36,462 nt of DNA from Chlorogloeopsis fritschii PCC 6912 (GCF_000317285.1 NZ_AJLN01000146.1:1-36462); one strand, 5' to 3'. Shown: positions 23,667 through 32,996, counted from the stretch's first letter. The notes: generated by a model not told the origin, from the letters alone. Numbers and translations: made by a program.

Positions 23667-25880
23667 CTAATGCACCAACTCGATCGCCCGCTTCGTCATC
23701 GCCTCCGCAGTCAATCCATTAAACGCCATCAACTCACCAGCACTTGCTGTTGTCTCCCCACGCCTCCACGCAAAAGTATCACGCTTACAAGTACTGCGCA
23801 ACATAATTGGTTCCAGCATTGCTGCCGCACCACCAGTCACACCAATTAATGCATCGCCATCAAACAATTCAGCGAATTTTTCATCATCTATAAAACCATC
23901 ATCAGGTTCAGCACAGGTATCCCAAGCTGTATCATCAGGGCGATATAAACGCCGAGGATTAATAACAGAAACTATCTTCACCCCAATACCTTCTGTTTCC
24001 AAAAAAGCAGCGGCTTCAAATACAGGCATTAATGTCATGTCGCCAATTACGGCAAACACAACTTTTTTATCGCCGGGAACTTCTTGCAACACAACCCCAC
24101 CATCGCGCAATCCTTGACGAGTCATATTAAAATTAGTGCGAATTGGCAGTGGTGATTTACTGGCAGTAATGACAATTCCTTTATTCTTTGTTGTCAGCGC
24201 CCAGTCGTAACAGATTTGAATGCTGTTAGCATCGGGTGGGAACAATGGAAACACATTGCCATTGCGCATCATAGCAGCAAAATAAGCTTCAATTTCCGGA
24301 CGTTGGTGTGTCCAACCGTTGCGCCCTTGCTCTAGCGCACCTGCGGTGAATAAAGTAATTGTTGAAGGAGTAGGGCGGCGCAATTCTGCCATTGCTTGGG
24401 TAACTGTTTGCCAAATTGGTAAACCGTTAATGGCAAAAGATTCATAAGAACACCACAAACTTCTCGCACCCATCAACGCCAAGCCAACCGCTAACCCCGC
24501 ACAAGCATCTTCACTCAGGGGTTCGTAAACTTGTCCGCCTGGTTCTTGGTTGTATAACTCATCGCTCGTAGGGTGGATGATTTTGAGTGCTTGGTTAATG
24601 TTGGCAATCCCCGATGCTTCATTACCGTCGGCGTTAGTGACGAGGAAGTTTCTGTCTATTTGTCCAACTTTTGCCACCAAACGTCCCATTGCTGTGGTAG
24701 CAACTTTTGGCTCGCCACCAACGTGATATTCTTCTAAGGGCAATTCGCCTAATTCTGGTAAAGGTAATTCAAATTCTGTGACAACTGTCTTCGCTGCCGA
24801 GCCGCCCCCTGCACGTTCACAGTTTGTTCTTACCAGTTGCCAAGCTTCATGGGGTAAAGCGCGTTCTTTTAGCGCATTTACAATGTGGGGTGCATCAAGG
24901 GTATCTTTGGGATAAAGGTTGTGAGATTTTGCTCCTCTAGCGTGAACGCCTGCACCCTTGAGTTGTTTGATGATGAATACGGTTAGTTTACCACTCAAAG
25001 CCGATCGCGCTGCTTCATCTACACCCATTAATACTGCTTTGGTAAAAGCTAGCCGTTGCTCAAAGGAAAAGGCGGTACTGTCAACGTAATTGCCTGGTTG
25101 GTTTTTGTCATCAAAATCTTTTGCATCTACTAGCACGACTTCTTCAAAACCATTGCCGTGCCAGTATGCCATCATTTCTTCATTGGTTTTGATGGAAACC
25201 ATGCTGTGGTGTTCTTGGCTATAACCGTTCCACACCAGCACTGGTAAAAAGTTGGTAACACCAGGATAGGCGGTGTGGAAGTGCGCCATTGAACTCATGA
25301 TGTAGGGTTCACCCAATCCGCCGTCACCAAGGGTAAAAGGAAATAGCTTGTCTTTGTGCAACAGTGCAGCTGCCATAGCAAAGTGCTGTCCTTGTCCCAA
25401 AGGCCCTGCTGGTGCGAGAATACCGGGAATATAACCGGAGAGGTGTCCTAACAGCCCATGCTTCTCCCGAAAGCGATCGCGCAATTGTTGCACTGTGTAT
25501 ATGCCCATCTCCTCTAAGGAACGATCCAAGAACATGGCACTGTAAAAGCCAGGAGCGTGGTGTCCCACTTCGGTGATGATATTTTTGTAACCGAGCATAA
25601 CTAGTGCTGCATAAGCTTCCGCTTGACTGGCAAAACCGCCAGGATGTCCAGAAGCTTTACTACCAGTAATTTGCAGTGTCAAATAACGTAAAGCATCCGC
25701 AGCCAGCAAAGTTTGGTACACTGCCCCTGCATCTTTTGGATTGGCGATCGCTACTTTACCTAATTCGATGGCAGGTGTTGCACCATAAATTTCAAATTCC
25801 GGTAACGCTTCACCAAAATATTGAATTCCTTCCCAAAAGTTGGGAAGTGCTGAAGTTGCCTTTGGGGAAATTGCTGTCAT
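23667..25880 (-). CDS. Phosphoketolase-like TPP enzyme, short divergent type
   Basis: A 737-residue thiamine-diphosphate enzyme, shorter than the usual 790-820. The TPP motif is GDG near residue 185, with the Asn about 30 residues further on (VLVWNGYS). GHPGGFASQAEAY, HGLLGHLSGYIPG, YEPLSEDACAG, LWCSYESFAI, GWTHQRPEIEAYF and LFPPDANSIQI all match phosphoketolase positions (the last two correspond to GFSHQDPG and LPPDAN). However, the canonical GDGEAETG is replaced by GDGGLGEP, so substrate preference may differ. It is related to the second phosphoketolase of cyanobacteria (Synechocystis sll0529-type). The expected reaction splits xylulose 5-phosphate or fructose 6-phosphate to acetyl phosphate. 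A decayed extra copy of its 3' end lies across the RAYT element. Confidence 0.82.
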   Translation of the reverse strand: MTAISPKATSALPNFWEGIQYFGEALPEFEIYGATPAIELGKVAIANPKDAGAVYQTLLAADALRYLTLQITGSKASGHPGGFASQAEAYAALVMLGYKNIITEVGHHAPGFYSAMFLDRSLEEMGIYTVQQLRDRFREKHGLLGHLSGYIPGILAPAGPLGQGQHFAMAAALLHKDKLFPFTLGDGGLGEPYIMSSMAHFHTAYPGVTNFLPVLVWNGYSQEHHSMVSIKTNEEMMAYWHGNGFEEVVLVDAKDFDDKNQPGNYVDSTAFSFEQRLAFTKAVLMGVDEAARSALSGKLTVFIIKQLKGAGVHARGAKSHNLYPKDTLDAPHIVNALKERALPHEAWQLVRTNCERAGGGSAAKTVVTEFELPLPELGELPLEEYHVGGEPKVATTAMGRLVAKVGQIDRNFLVTNADGNEASGIANINQALKIIHPTSDELYNQEPGGQVYEPLSEDACAGLAVGLALMGARSLWCSYESFAINGLPIWQTVTQAMAELRRPTPSTITLFTAGALEQGRNGWTHQRPEIEAYFAAMMRNGNVFPLFPPDANSIQICYDWALTTKNKGIVITASKSPLPIRTNFNMTRQGLRDGGVVLQEVPGDKKVVFAVIGDMTLMPVFEAAAFLETEGIGVKIVSVINPRRLYRPDDTAWDTCAEPDDGFIDDEKFAELFDGDALIGVTGGAAAMLEPIMLRSTCKRDTFAWRRGETTASAGELMAFNGLTAEAMTKRAIELVH

Positions 25881-26323
25881 GCTGAATACCTTACCTATGA
25901 GGAGACACTAGAAAAGCTCATCCAATTTAAGGAAAATTTTACAACTTTCAGGTTGTAACAATTAATTGCTATTTCACAAGGTAAGGATAATTAGCTTAAA
26001 TGGCAACTTAATTAAAATTAACTATTTAAATTGCTTATCAATGGCAAAACATTAGATTTGCACCAAAATTAAGGCTGACTAATTTAGCCTCGATCAAAAT
26101 TCACAGCGATGCCAACCTGTAGTAACCATAATCTTGTGTGAACCTGAACAAGAGTACTAAAAAAGTCAGCCATTCAAGCAAGCCAATCAGAGGAAAGGAA
26201 GTTAATTCTAGTTGAGTTAATTTAGTACGCTAAAATCCTATCTGCTATTAGTGTCAATCTGTCCCTCAATATCAGATTGATATTATTCAACTCTCCTTAA
26301 CAGATGTAAATACCTCTTTGATA
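25881..26323. other. Intergenic region upstream of the phosphoketolase gene
   Basis: About 440 bp of A+T-rich DNA between the phosphoketolase start and the end of the RsbW-like gene. It must hold the phosphoketolase promoter. ACAAC and GTTGT form a small hairpin at 25941-25956. I see no ORF, RNA gene or long repeat. Confidence 0.5.
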
Positions 26324-26764
26324 CTACTGCCCTTGTAAACCGTACTTGACGATGAGTAGACAATTTCTATCATCTGCACTACGCTCGTAAACAACTTGAT
26401 CGGCCAAGCGACGGAGAAGAAACCATCCATATCCTCCTACTTGCAAAGTACCTGGTTCAGGTTCAGCGATCGCATCGGGATTAAAAGGTTTTCCATGATC
26501 CCAGATTCTGATTTCGAGTCGATCAATCCACAAAGAAACATCTATGTCAATGGTTGTGTCTGGTGGTAAAGATTGATGTGCATGACGAACGGCGTTGGTA
26601 AAACCTTCTGCTAATGCTAAATTGAGACGATATAGTTGATTTTCTGACCACCCACGCTTAGACAAATGTTGTAAGCAAAATTGCTCAAACCATTGTTGTA
26701 CCTGGTTTAGAAGCTTAAGTTCGCTTTTCACCGTCAGATGGTCTTGCTGCATGATGCTAAGCAT
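26324..26764 (-). CDS. RsbW-like ATP-binding protein (anti-sigma factor type)
   Basis: A 146-residue GHKL ATPase with no kinase dimerisation domain. The N-box is LAEGFTNAVRHAH, G1 is IWDHGKPFN, and G2 is VGGYGWFLLRRLAD, the layout of anti-sigma serine kinases and related regulators (HATPase_c_2). The protein would bind ATP and phosphorylate an anti-anti-sigma partner or simply switch a partner. No partner gene (STAS protein or phosphatase) is next to it in this window. Start at ATG 26764 is supported by the helical MLSIMQQDHLTVKSEL lead. Confidence 0.85.
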   Translation of the reverse strand: MLSIMQQDHLTVKSELKLLNQVQQWFEQFCLQHLSKRGWSENQLYRLNLALAEGFTNAVRHAHQSLPPDTTIDIDVSLWIDRLEIRIWDHGKPFNPDAIAEPEPGTLQVGGYGWFLLRRLADQVVYERSADDRNCLLIVKYGLQGQ

Positions 26765-26892
26765 TGACCTTGACTTGAATAGATGAAAAATATTTCCCGG
26801 TATTTCCTACGATCTACAGTCTTTAGACTTTGGAATGGCATTTCAATCCAAAATTTCAAATCATTGACAGCTCAACCTGGATTATTAAAATA

Positions 26893-26951
26893 GACGCCTG
26901 TAGGTTTTTCTCAAAAGCACTTTTGCACTTGCTGAGAAACTCACAGGCGTC
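26893..26951 (-). terminator. Large hairpin after petD
   Basis: GACGCCTGT (26893-26901) and ACAGGCGTC (26943-26951) are a perfect 9-bp stem, extended imperfectly by TTTCTCA/TGAGAAA. It lies about 25 bp past the petD stop on the minus strand and is the likely terminator of the petBD transcript. Confidence 0.75.
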
Positions 26952-26974
26952 AAAGTCATATTATGATGACTTAC

Positions 26975-27457
26975 TTAGAACAGACCCAAAGTAAGGGACT
27001 TATCTAATGGGAAGGTAGCGCCAATACCCAGCCAGATTGTGACTAGAGTACCAAACAAAAAGATTGCTGTTGCTACTGGACGGCGGAAGGGGTTTTGAAA
27101 CTTATTGACGTTTTCGATGAAGGGAACAAGAATCAGCCCCAGGGGTACAGACGCCATTAATAACACCCCTAAAAGTTTGTTAGGAACTGAGCGCAAAATT
27201 TGAAATACAGGATACAAGTACCACTCTGGTAAAATTTCCAAGGGTGTGGCGAAAGGATTTGCCGGTTCTCCGACCATAGCCGGATCTAGCACTGATAGAG
27301 CCACAATACAAGCGAAGCTTCCCATGATTACAACCGGGAAGACATACAATAGGTCATTAGGCCAGGCTGGTTCACCATAATAGTTGTGACCCATGCCCTT
27401 TGCCAGTTTAGCTCTTAATTTAGGATCGCTGAGGTCTGGTTTTTTTAGTGTTGCCAT
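26975..27457 (-). CDS. petD: Cytochrome b6f complex subunit IV
   Basis: A 160-residue thylakoid membrane protein that matches the family throughout: [20 protein letters not shown] at the start, three membrane helices, and the quinol-site PEWY motif at 77-80. It forms the Qo site with cytochrome b6 and passes electrons between photosystems II and I. It follows petB by about 200 bp on the same strand, the usual cyanobacterial order. Confidence 0.98.
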   Translation of the reverse strand: MATLKKPDLSDPKLRAKLAKGMGHNYYGEPAWPNDLLYVFPVVIMGSFACIVALSVLDPAMVGEPANPFATPLEILPEWYLYPVFQILRSVPNKLLGVLLMASVPLGLILVPFIENVNKFQNPFRRPVATAIFLFGTLVTIWLGIGATFPLDKSLTLGLF

Positions 27458-27661
27458 TTCTAAATGTGCTCTCCTGCTTATGTCTAATTAAAGCATCTGT
27501 GAAAGCCATCAGCTATCAGGCATTAGCTTTCAGCTTAAGATACAATAGTTCGTTTTTTTGTCTTTTATGTGTCAATAACGATTGTTATTTTTCCTTCAGT
27601 TTAAAACAAACTACCGAATCTTGGAACTGAAAACCTCTGCCTGTTGCCAAAAGCTTTTTGA

Positions 27662-28309
27662 TTACAATGGGCCAGAAATACCTTGTTTGCGGATCATCAA
27701 GAAGTGCAGCAGCATGAAGACGGCAATTAGCCAGGGCAGCACAAAGGTGTGAGCGCTGTAATAACGAGTCAATGTCGCTTGTCCAACGCTGGAACCGCCG
27801 CGCAACAGGTCAGAAATCAAAACACCGACCACAGGAATCGCTTCTGGTACACCGCTCACGATTTTGACAGCCCAGTAGCCAACTTGATCCCAAGGCAGAG
27901 AGTAGCCAGTCACGCCAAAAGAAACAGTAATCACAGCTAGGATGACACCACTAACCCAAGTCAACTCACGAGGCTTTTTGAAGCCACCAGTGAGATATAC
28001 CCGGAATACGTGCAGAATCATCATTAGCACCATCATACTGGCAGACCAGCGGTGGATGGAGCGAATCAGCCAACCGAAGTTCACGTCATTCATGATGTAC
28101 TGTACAGAAGCATAAGCTTCTGTAACGGTTGGCTTGTAGTAAAATGTCATCGCAAATCCAGTCGCAAACTGGATTAAAAAGCAAGTCAAAGTAATTCCAC
28201 CCAAGCAGTAGAAGATGTTGACGTGGGGAGGGACGTACTTGCTGGTTACATCGTCAGCGAGCGCTTGAATCTCTAAGCGCTCCTCAAACCAGTCGTAAAC
28301 GTTGGCCAT
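27662..28309 (-). CDS. petB: Cytochrome b6
   Basis: A 215-residue thylakoid protein with four helices. The haem-b ligands are His86 and His187, and His100 and His202, with the expected 14- and 15-residue spacings. Cys35 is present for the covalent haem cn of b6f. The sequence is full length and ordinary. It is divergent from ctpA, with a STRR array in the space between. Confidence 0.98.
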   Translation of the reverse strand: MANVYDWFEERLEIQALADDVTSKYVPPHVNIFYCLGGITLTCFLIQFATGFAMTFYYKPTVTEAYASVQYIMNDVNFGWLIRSIHRWSASMMVLMMILHVFRVYLTGGFKKPRELTWVSGVILAVITVSFGVTGYSLPWDQVGYWAVKIVSGVPEAIPVVGVLISDLLRGGSSVGQATLTRYYSAHTFVLPWLIAVFMLLHFLMIRKQGISGPL

Positions 28310-28797
28310 ACAATCTCAATTTCCTAGAAATCGATTCGCGGTTAATAAATCTCCCAATTTAACCAGGGATTTGGGGATTGGGATTGGTGATTGGGGATTG
28401 GCGATCAGGGATTGGGTACTGGGTATTAAGATTTCTTTATTCCTAATCCCTAGTCCCCAGTCCCTAGTCCCTAGTTCCTAGTCCCTAGTCCCCAGTCCCT
28501 AAAGTTTTGGGATTTTAGTAAAGCTGGGATATCAGAGTGATAATAGTTTTAATAAACTTAACACTCTGCAAAAATGATATATTATTGCATTCTTCTTGCA
28601 CCCAAACACAAAAATGTCGGACACAATGAAGATTCTAGCGTTTTCTGAGTGGTATGCGCTGAAATCACTGGTTTGATCCACTTGATTTCAAAATGAACCA
28701 CTTCTATAAAAAAAGTAACATAGTCGAGAGACAGATTTCATATAAATCAAGGCAACTGCATCGAGATAGGTAATTTGGGTTAAAAGTGGAAGTAAAA
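28310..28797. promoter_or_regulatory. Divergent regulatory region between petB and ctpA
   Basis: About 490 bp with no ORF. The petB side holds the STRR array, the ctpA side is A+T rich. Promoter elements cannot be placed with confidence. Confidence 0.45.
28364..28502. repeat. STRR array with inverted arms in the petB/ctpA divergent region
   Basis: A G-rich arm (ATTTGGGG, GGGATTG-type units, about 28364-28427) is followed by a C-rich arm (CCTAGTCCC, CCCAGTCCC units, about 28441-28502). The arms can pair to form a long hairpin. The array begins about 55 bp upstream of the petB start codon, so it must lie in or near the petBD promoter or leader. Confidence 0.8.
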
Positions 28798-30045
28798 ATG
28801 GGGTTAATGCACAAACGGGTTTTTCGGATTAGCTTGTCAGTTGTTTTAGCGTTTTGGCTCGGATTTTGCAGCTTTTGTCAACCAGCGATGGCTTTGACTG
28901 AAGAACAAAAGCTGGTGACGGAAGTATGGCGAATTGTAAATCGCACTTATTTGGATGACACCTTTAACCATCAAAATTGGGCAGCGGTGCGACAAAAGGT
29001 TCTTTCTGCGGCTCTGACAGATCAAAAAGCAGCATACGCAGCAATCGGAAAGATGCTCAAGAGCCTCAACGATCCTTTTACCCGTTTTTTAGATCCGGAG
29101 CAGTACCGCAGTTTACAGGTAAATACCTCTGGGGAACTGACAGGGGTGGGGTTGCAAATTGCTTTAGATCAACAGACAGGAAAGCTGGAAGTAGTTACTC
29201 CGATTAGCGGTTCCCCAGCAGAAAAAGCAGGAATTCGACCGCGCGATCGCATTGTTAAAATTGAGGGTGTTTCGACGGAAAATCTCACCCTAGACGAAGC
29301 CGCAACCAGAATGCGCGGGCCGATTGGCAGTTTAGTCACACTGCTGATTGAACGAGACGGAGAAGGACAAAAAGAATTTAGAGTCCCACGCGATCGCATT
29401 AGTCTTAATCCTGTAGTCGCAGAGTTACGTACTAGCCCCCAAGGAGTACCTCTTGGCTACATTCGCCTCACTCAATTTAATGCCAACGCCCCGATGGAGT
29501 TAGCACACGCCATTAATAATTTAGAAAAAAAAGGTGCTGCTGCCTACATTTTAGATTTGCGAAATAATCCCGGCGGGCTATTACAAGCAGGAATTGAAGT
29601 TGCCCGCCTGTGGTTAAACTCTGGCACCATAGTCTATACAGTTAATCGCCAAGGTATTCAAGGCAGTTTTGAATCCTTTGGCCCGGCATTGACAGACGAT
29701 CCGTTAGTTGTTTTAGTCAATCAAGGAACTGCTAGTGCTAGTGAAATTCTCGCAGGCGCACTGCAAGATAACGGTCGTGCCACACTGGTTGGAGAAACTA
29801 CCTTTGGTAAAGGCTTAATTCAGTCACTGTTTGAATTGTCCGATGGTTCTGGTTTAGCAGTGACAATTGCCAAGTATGAAACTCCCAATCACAAAGATAT
29901 TAATAAATTGGGCATTAAGCCAGACCAAATTGTTGCTTCCGAACCGATTACCCGTGAACAAATTGGTACAGAATTAGATCACCAATTTCAAACAGCTTTG
30001 GAATTGCTAGCGAAAAACTCAGTCGTTGCAGCAAAAGCAGCGTGA
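28798..30045 (+). CDS. ctpA: Carboxyl-terminal processing protease (S41, CtpA type)
   Basis: The protein starts at ATG 28798 (415 residues); GGAAG lies six bases before it, and the GTG at 28786 only adds four residues. A signal peptide ends near CQPAMA. A PDZ domain (GVGLQI...SPAEKAGIRPRDRIVKI) is followed by the protease core. The Ser-Lys dyad is Ser313 in GTASASEILAGAL and Lys338 in TTFGKG, 25 residues apart as in known CtpA/D1 proteases. Enzymes of this family trim the C-terminus of the D1 photosystem II protein in the lumen; three Ctp types exist in cyanobacteria, and the gene next to petBD fits ctpA. Subtype is inferred from context. Confidence 0.85.
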   Translation: MGLMHKRVFRISLSVVLAFWLGFCSFCQPAMALTEEQKLVTEVWRIVNRTYLDDTFNHQNWAAVRQKVLSAALTDQKAAYAAIGKMLKSLNDPFTRFLDPEQYRSLQVNTSGELTGVGLQIALDQQTGKLEVVTPISGSPAEKAGIRPRDRIVKIEGVSTENLTLDEAATRMRGPIGSLVTLLIERDGEGQKEFRVPRDRISLNPVVAELRTSPQGVPLGYIRLTQFNANAPMELAHAINNLEKKGAAAYILDLRNNPGGLLQAGIEVARLWLNSGTIVYTVNRQGIQGSFESFGPALTDDPLVVLVNQGTASASEILAGALQDNGRATLVGETTFGKGLIQSLFELSDGSGLAVTIAKYETPNHKDINKLGIKPDQIVASEPITREQIGTELDHQFQTALELLAKNSVVAAKAA

Positions 30046-30049
30046 TTAG

Positions 30050-30241
30050 GAGTTAGGGGCTAGGGGCTAGAGGCTAGAGGCTAGAGGCTAGGGGCTAGGG
30101 GCTAGAATATTTAATTGTGAATAAATCTAAATTCCTCTAATTCCTAATCTCCAATTCCTAGTCCCTAATCCCTAATCCCTAGTCCCTAGTCCCTAGTCCC
30201 TAGTCCCTAGCCCCTAGTCCCTAATCCCTAATCCCTAGTCC
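30050..30241. repeat. STRR inverted arrays between convergent genes
   Basis: A left arm of GGGGCTA/GAGGCTA units (about 30050-30105) and a right arm of CCCTAGT/CCCTAAT units (about 30140-30241) face each other between the ctpA and MBL-protein stop codons. The arms are complementary and could form a long hairpin that ends transcription from both sides. Confidence 0.85.
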
Positions 30242-30242
30242 C

Positions 30243-30977
30243 TTAGATGATTGCTTGCACTTGCAGCAAAACTTCTAAATCTAAGTTAGCTAAACGCTCA
30301 TAGGCATTATCTATTACACGTTTACCGCGAAGATAACCAGTATTTGCACCAGGACAAATATAGTGCAGTGTTTCTGGCGAGAAGTTTTCTAATAAAGCTT
30401 TTATACTTTTAATTTGCCGAGTCCAGTGAAAAGTTTTTGCTGTTCGTAATGGCACTGGTTCACCTTGCTGGTTGGGAACTAAATGACGTCCCGAAAAAAG
30501 TACACCCCCACATTCTTGGTAGTAAAGACAAGATGAGCCGGGAGAATGTCCGGGAGTCCAAATGATTTGGGTGGCTGAATTTAAGGTAAATTCCTGATGA
30601 AAGGTAGTTAAGGCTAATTCAGGTAATAGATAAGCTTCTTGTTCTTGAATCAAAATATTGCAGTTAAAGTTTTTCTGAAATTCCGCCGCCTTACCAATAG
30701 CACCTCTATGAGTGAGAAATAACCAGCTTACACCACCATGTGATCGCATAAAATCCTGATTTGTTTGGTCAAATGCCGGACAATCAACCAGAATATTGCC
30801 TTCATTTCTTACAATAAAATAAGCGGTTCCCCCTAACGTGTCCCGATTTGGTGGAAATGCGAAAATAGTATCTAGCGCGAAGTCCGAGCGGAGGTTTCCT
30901 CCGATCGGAACTTCGTAAGAGAGGACTTCTCGTGGTGGCTTAACAATCTGACTTGATTCTTGAGGCAAGGGACACAT
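30243..30977 (-). CDS. MBL-fold protein with degenerate metal site
   Basis: The ORF opens at 31106, but that would take it almost to the start of the divergent protease gene; the ATG at 30977 gives 244 residues. The MBL fold is visible from FVRNEGNILVDCPAF, LFLTHRGAIGKAAEF, IIWTPGHSPGSSCLYY, GVLFSGRHL and ICPGANTGYL. The metal ligands are mostly gone: the usual HxHxDH is THRGAIG, the usual Asp after SG is Arg, and the final His of PGHG is Ala. Only the TPGHSPG His remains. It is thus probably a non-enzymatic or altered member. An in-frame palindrome (30878-30915) codes part of its N-terminus. Confidence 0.7.
   Translation of the reverse strand: MCPLPQESSQIVKPPREVLSYEVPIGGNLRSDFALDTIFAFPPNRDTLGGTAYFIVRNEGNILVDCPAFDQTNQDFMRSHGGVSWLFLTHRGAIGKAAEFQKNFNCNILIQEQEAYLLPELALTTFHQEFTLNSATQIIWTPGHSPGSSCLYYQECGGVLFSGRHLVPNQQGEPVPLRTAKTFHWTRQIKSIKALLENFSPETLHYICPGANTGYLRGKRVIDNAYERLANLDLEVLLQVQAII
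30878..30915. repeat. Palindromic repeat inside the MBL-protein gene
   Basis: CGAAGTCCGAGCGGAGG, TTT and CCTCCGATCGGAACTTCG form a near-perfect 17-bp stem with a three-base loop. It is of the palindromic dispersed type found between genes in cyanobacteria, but here it lies within a reading frame and codes roughly VPIGGNLRSDFA without breaking it. Confidence 0.75.
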
Positions 30978-31129
30978 GAGAACTACTACTAATTGGAGAT
31001 TTGCGGGTGTTCCGGTTTCAGTATAAAACTTCTGGCGCTCAGATGGGGGAATGGTGTTTGGCTTGTGACAATAGCTGTGGCGCATTTGACTACAAGCGAG
31101 ACTCACGTTTGAAATTACATTAAAACAAC

Positions 31130-32608
31130 ATGGCTGTTTGGTTTCTTCTTTTATTGGGACTAATTACCTATTTAATGGTGCAACGCAGTGTCGCTCAAAT
31201 CACTCGGACACCAGTTTGGCTATTGTGGTTGATATTGATGACACCAGCACTGTTGTGGACAGGATGGACAGTGATCTACGGTACGAATCAACCTCTGCCG
31301 CGATCGCTAATGATTTTGCCATTAATTATCTGCCCTTTGTTATACTGGGTACTGTTTCAGTGGGGGCGGCAACTGCCAAGTGACAAACAGACTGAACCCC
31401 AAACGCCGCAATCAGAATCGGCTGCAAATACTACCCCAGAACCATCACCTGTGCGTCCCCTTGAACAAAACGAAGAAACCCAGCTACGCAACTGTTTTCC
31501 CTGGTCGGTATACTACATTCAAAATATTGAGTATAGACCTCAAGCTGTCATTTGTCGGGGTCAGTTAAGAACTAAGCCAACACAAGCTTATCAACAAATC
31601 AAAGAGAATATAGAAGCACAATTTGGCGATCGCTTCCTAGTGATCTTTCAAGAAGGTTTGAATGGGAAACCCTTCTTTGTGCTTGTTCCCAATACGCAAG
31701 CAGCCAAAGGTAATGCAAGCTCAACCGAACAGCTAACGCGCCCAGGACTAGCGCTACTACTATTAGCAATAACTATAGTGACTACTACCTTAGTAGGGGC
31801 GAGAATAGCTGGTGTTTTGCCTACAGCCCTCCAATCCGATCCAGCTATGTTCTTGAAAGGATTACCCTACGCCTTAGCTTTGATATTTATTTTAGGAATC
31901 CATGAACTTGGTCACTATCTCACAGCTAGATATTATAAAATTCGCTCCACCCTACCTTATTTCATTCCCATCCCATTTTTCTTAGGAACTTTTGGCGCAT
32001 TTATTCAGATGCGCAGCCCTGTACCTCACCGCAAAGCTTTATTTGATGTCAGTATAGCCGGGCCTGTCGCAGGTTTTGTAGCCACCCTGCCATTATTAAT
32101 ATGGGGTTTGGCTAATTCTGAAGTGGTTCCTTTACCAAGTGAAAGAACAGGATTTTTGAATCCAGACGCTCTCAATCCCAGATATTCTATCTTATTAGCG
32201 CTGTTCTCGAAATTAGCGCTGGGAAGTCAGTTAACATCGCAATCAGCTATCGATCTACATCCAGTTGCAGTAGCTGCTTGTTTAGGGCTGATTGTAACTG
32301 CTTTAAATTTGATGCCTGTAGGACAACTTGATGGGGGACACATCATCCATGCAATGTTTGGGCAACGAAGTGCAGTAGTAATCGGTCAAATTTCCCGCTT
32401 GTTGCTATTGCTGCTTTCTTTAATACAGCCAGGATTTTTCTTGTGGGCAATTGTCTTATTATTTATACCTTTGATGGACGAACCAGCACTCAATGATGTC
32501 ACAGAGTTAGATAACAAACGCGATATCGGGGGATTACTAGCTATGGCTTTGTTAGTTCTGATTGTCCTACCAGTACCGCAGGCGATCGCAAATTTGTTGC
32601 AAATTTAA
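31130..32608 (+). CDS. Site-2 protease family metalloprotease (M50)
   Basis: A 492-residue membrane protein. The zinc motif is HELGH (His258, Glu259, His262) in a membrane helix, and the third ligand is Asp401 of LMPVGQLDGGH. Two helices at the N-terminus, a loop, a globular insert (about 90-200), then the catalytic core FFLGTFGAFIQMRSPVPHRKALFDVSIAGPVAG. These features fit the plastid/cyanobacterial EGY-like branch of intramembrane proteases. The substrate is unknown. Confidence 0.9.
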   Translation: MAVWFLLLLGLITYLMVQRSVAQITRTPVWLLWLILMTPALLWTGWTVIYGTNQPLPRSLMILPLIICPLLYWVLFQWGRQLPSDKQTEPQTPQSESAANTTPEPSPVRPLEQNEETQLRNCFPWSVYYIQNIEYRPQAVICRGQLRTKPTQAYQQIKENIEAQFGDRFLVIFQEGLNGKPFFVLVPNTQAAKGNASSTEQLTRPGLALLLLAITIVTTTLVGARIAGVLPTALQSDPAMFLKGLPYALALIFILGIHELGHYLTARYYKIRSTLPYFIPIPFFLGTFGAFIQMRSPVPHRKALFDVSIAGPVAGFVATLPLLIWGLANSEVVPLPSERTGFLNPDALNPRYSILLALFSKLALGSQLTSQSAIDLHPVAVAACLGLIVTALNLMPVGQLDGGHIIHAMFGQRSAVVIGQISRLLLLLLSLIQPGFFLWAIVLLFIPLMDEPALNDVTELDNKRDIGGLLAMALLVLIVLPVPQAIANLLQI

Positions 32609-32666
32609 TTTCAGCTAGACTAGAAATCGTAAAGGTGATGCTAGTTAAGGCAAAGTTAAAATACAG

Positions 32667-32945
32667 ATGTCGCAACTAATCCGCGCCCACGTATTCATTT
32701 CGGGAAGAGTGCAAGGCGTAGGCTATCGCTTTGCCACTGTCGATACAGCTAGCCAGCTAGGATTGAGTGGTTGGGTACGAAATCTCCCCGATGGCAGGGT
32801 AGAAGCAGTGTTTGAAGGAGCACAGGAAGTTGTTGAGGAGATGATTCGTTGGTGTCACCAAGGCCCACCCGCAGCTATAGTCAAGGATATAGTGGTGGAG
32901 TACACAGAACCAGAAGGGTTGCGTAGATTTGATGTGAGACGTTAA
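32667..32945 (+). CDS. acyP: Acylphosphatase
   Basis: A 92-residue enzyme with VFISGRVQGVGYRFATV (catalytic Arg21) and GWVRNLPDGRVEAVFEG (Asn39), the two signature blocks of the family. It hydrolyses carboxyl-phosphate bonds such as those of acetyl phosphate or 1,3-bisphosphoglycerate in the cytosol. It follows the protease gene by 58 bp on the same strand and may share its transcript. Confidence 0.96.
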   Translation: MSQLIRAHVFISGRVQGVGYRFATVDTASQLGLSGWVRNLPDGRVEAVFEGAQEVVEEMIRWCHQGPPAAIVKDIVVEYTEPEGLRRFDVRR

Positions 32946-32996
32946 TTTTTGTAGATTCGTTAATTACAGCGCTTTTCAAATGATTAACCGGAAATC

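Noticed and set aside
25881-26323. Possible NtcA site upstream of the phosphoketolase gene
   Set aside because: No exact GTA-N8-TAC was found; partial matches only.
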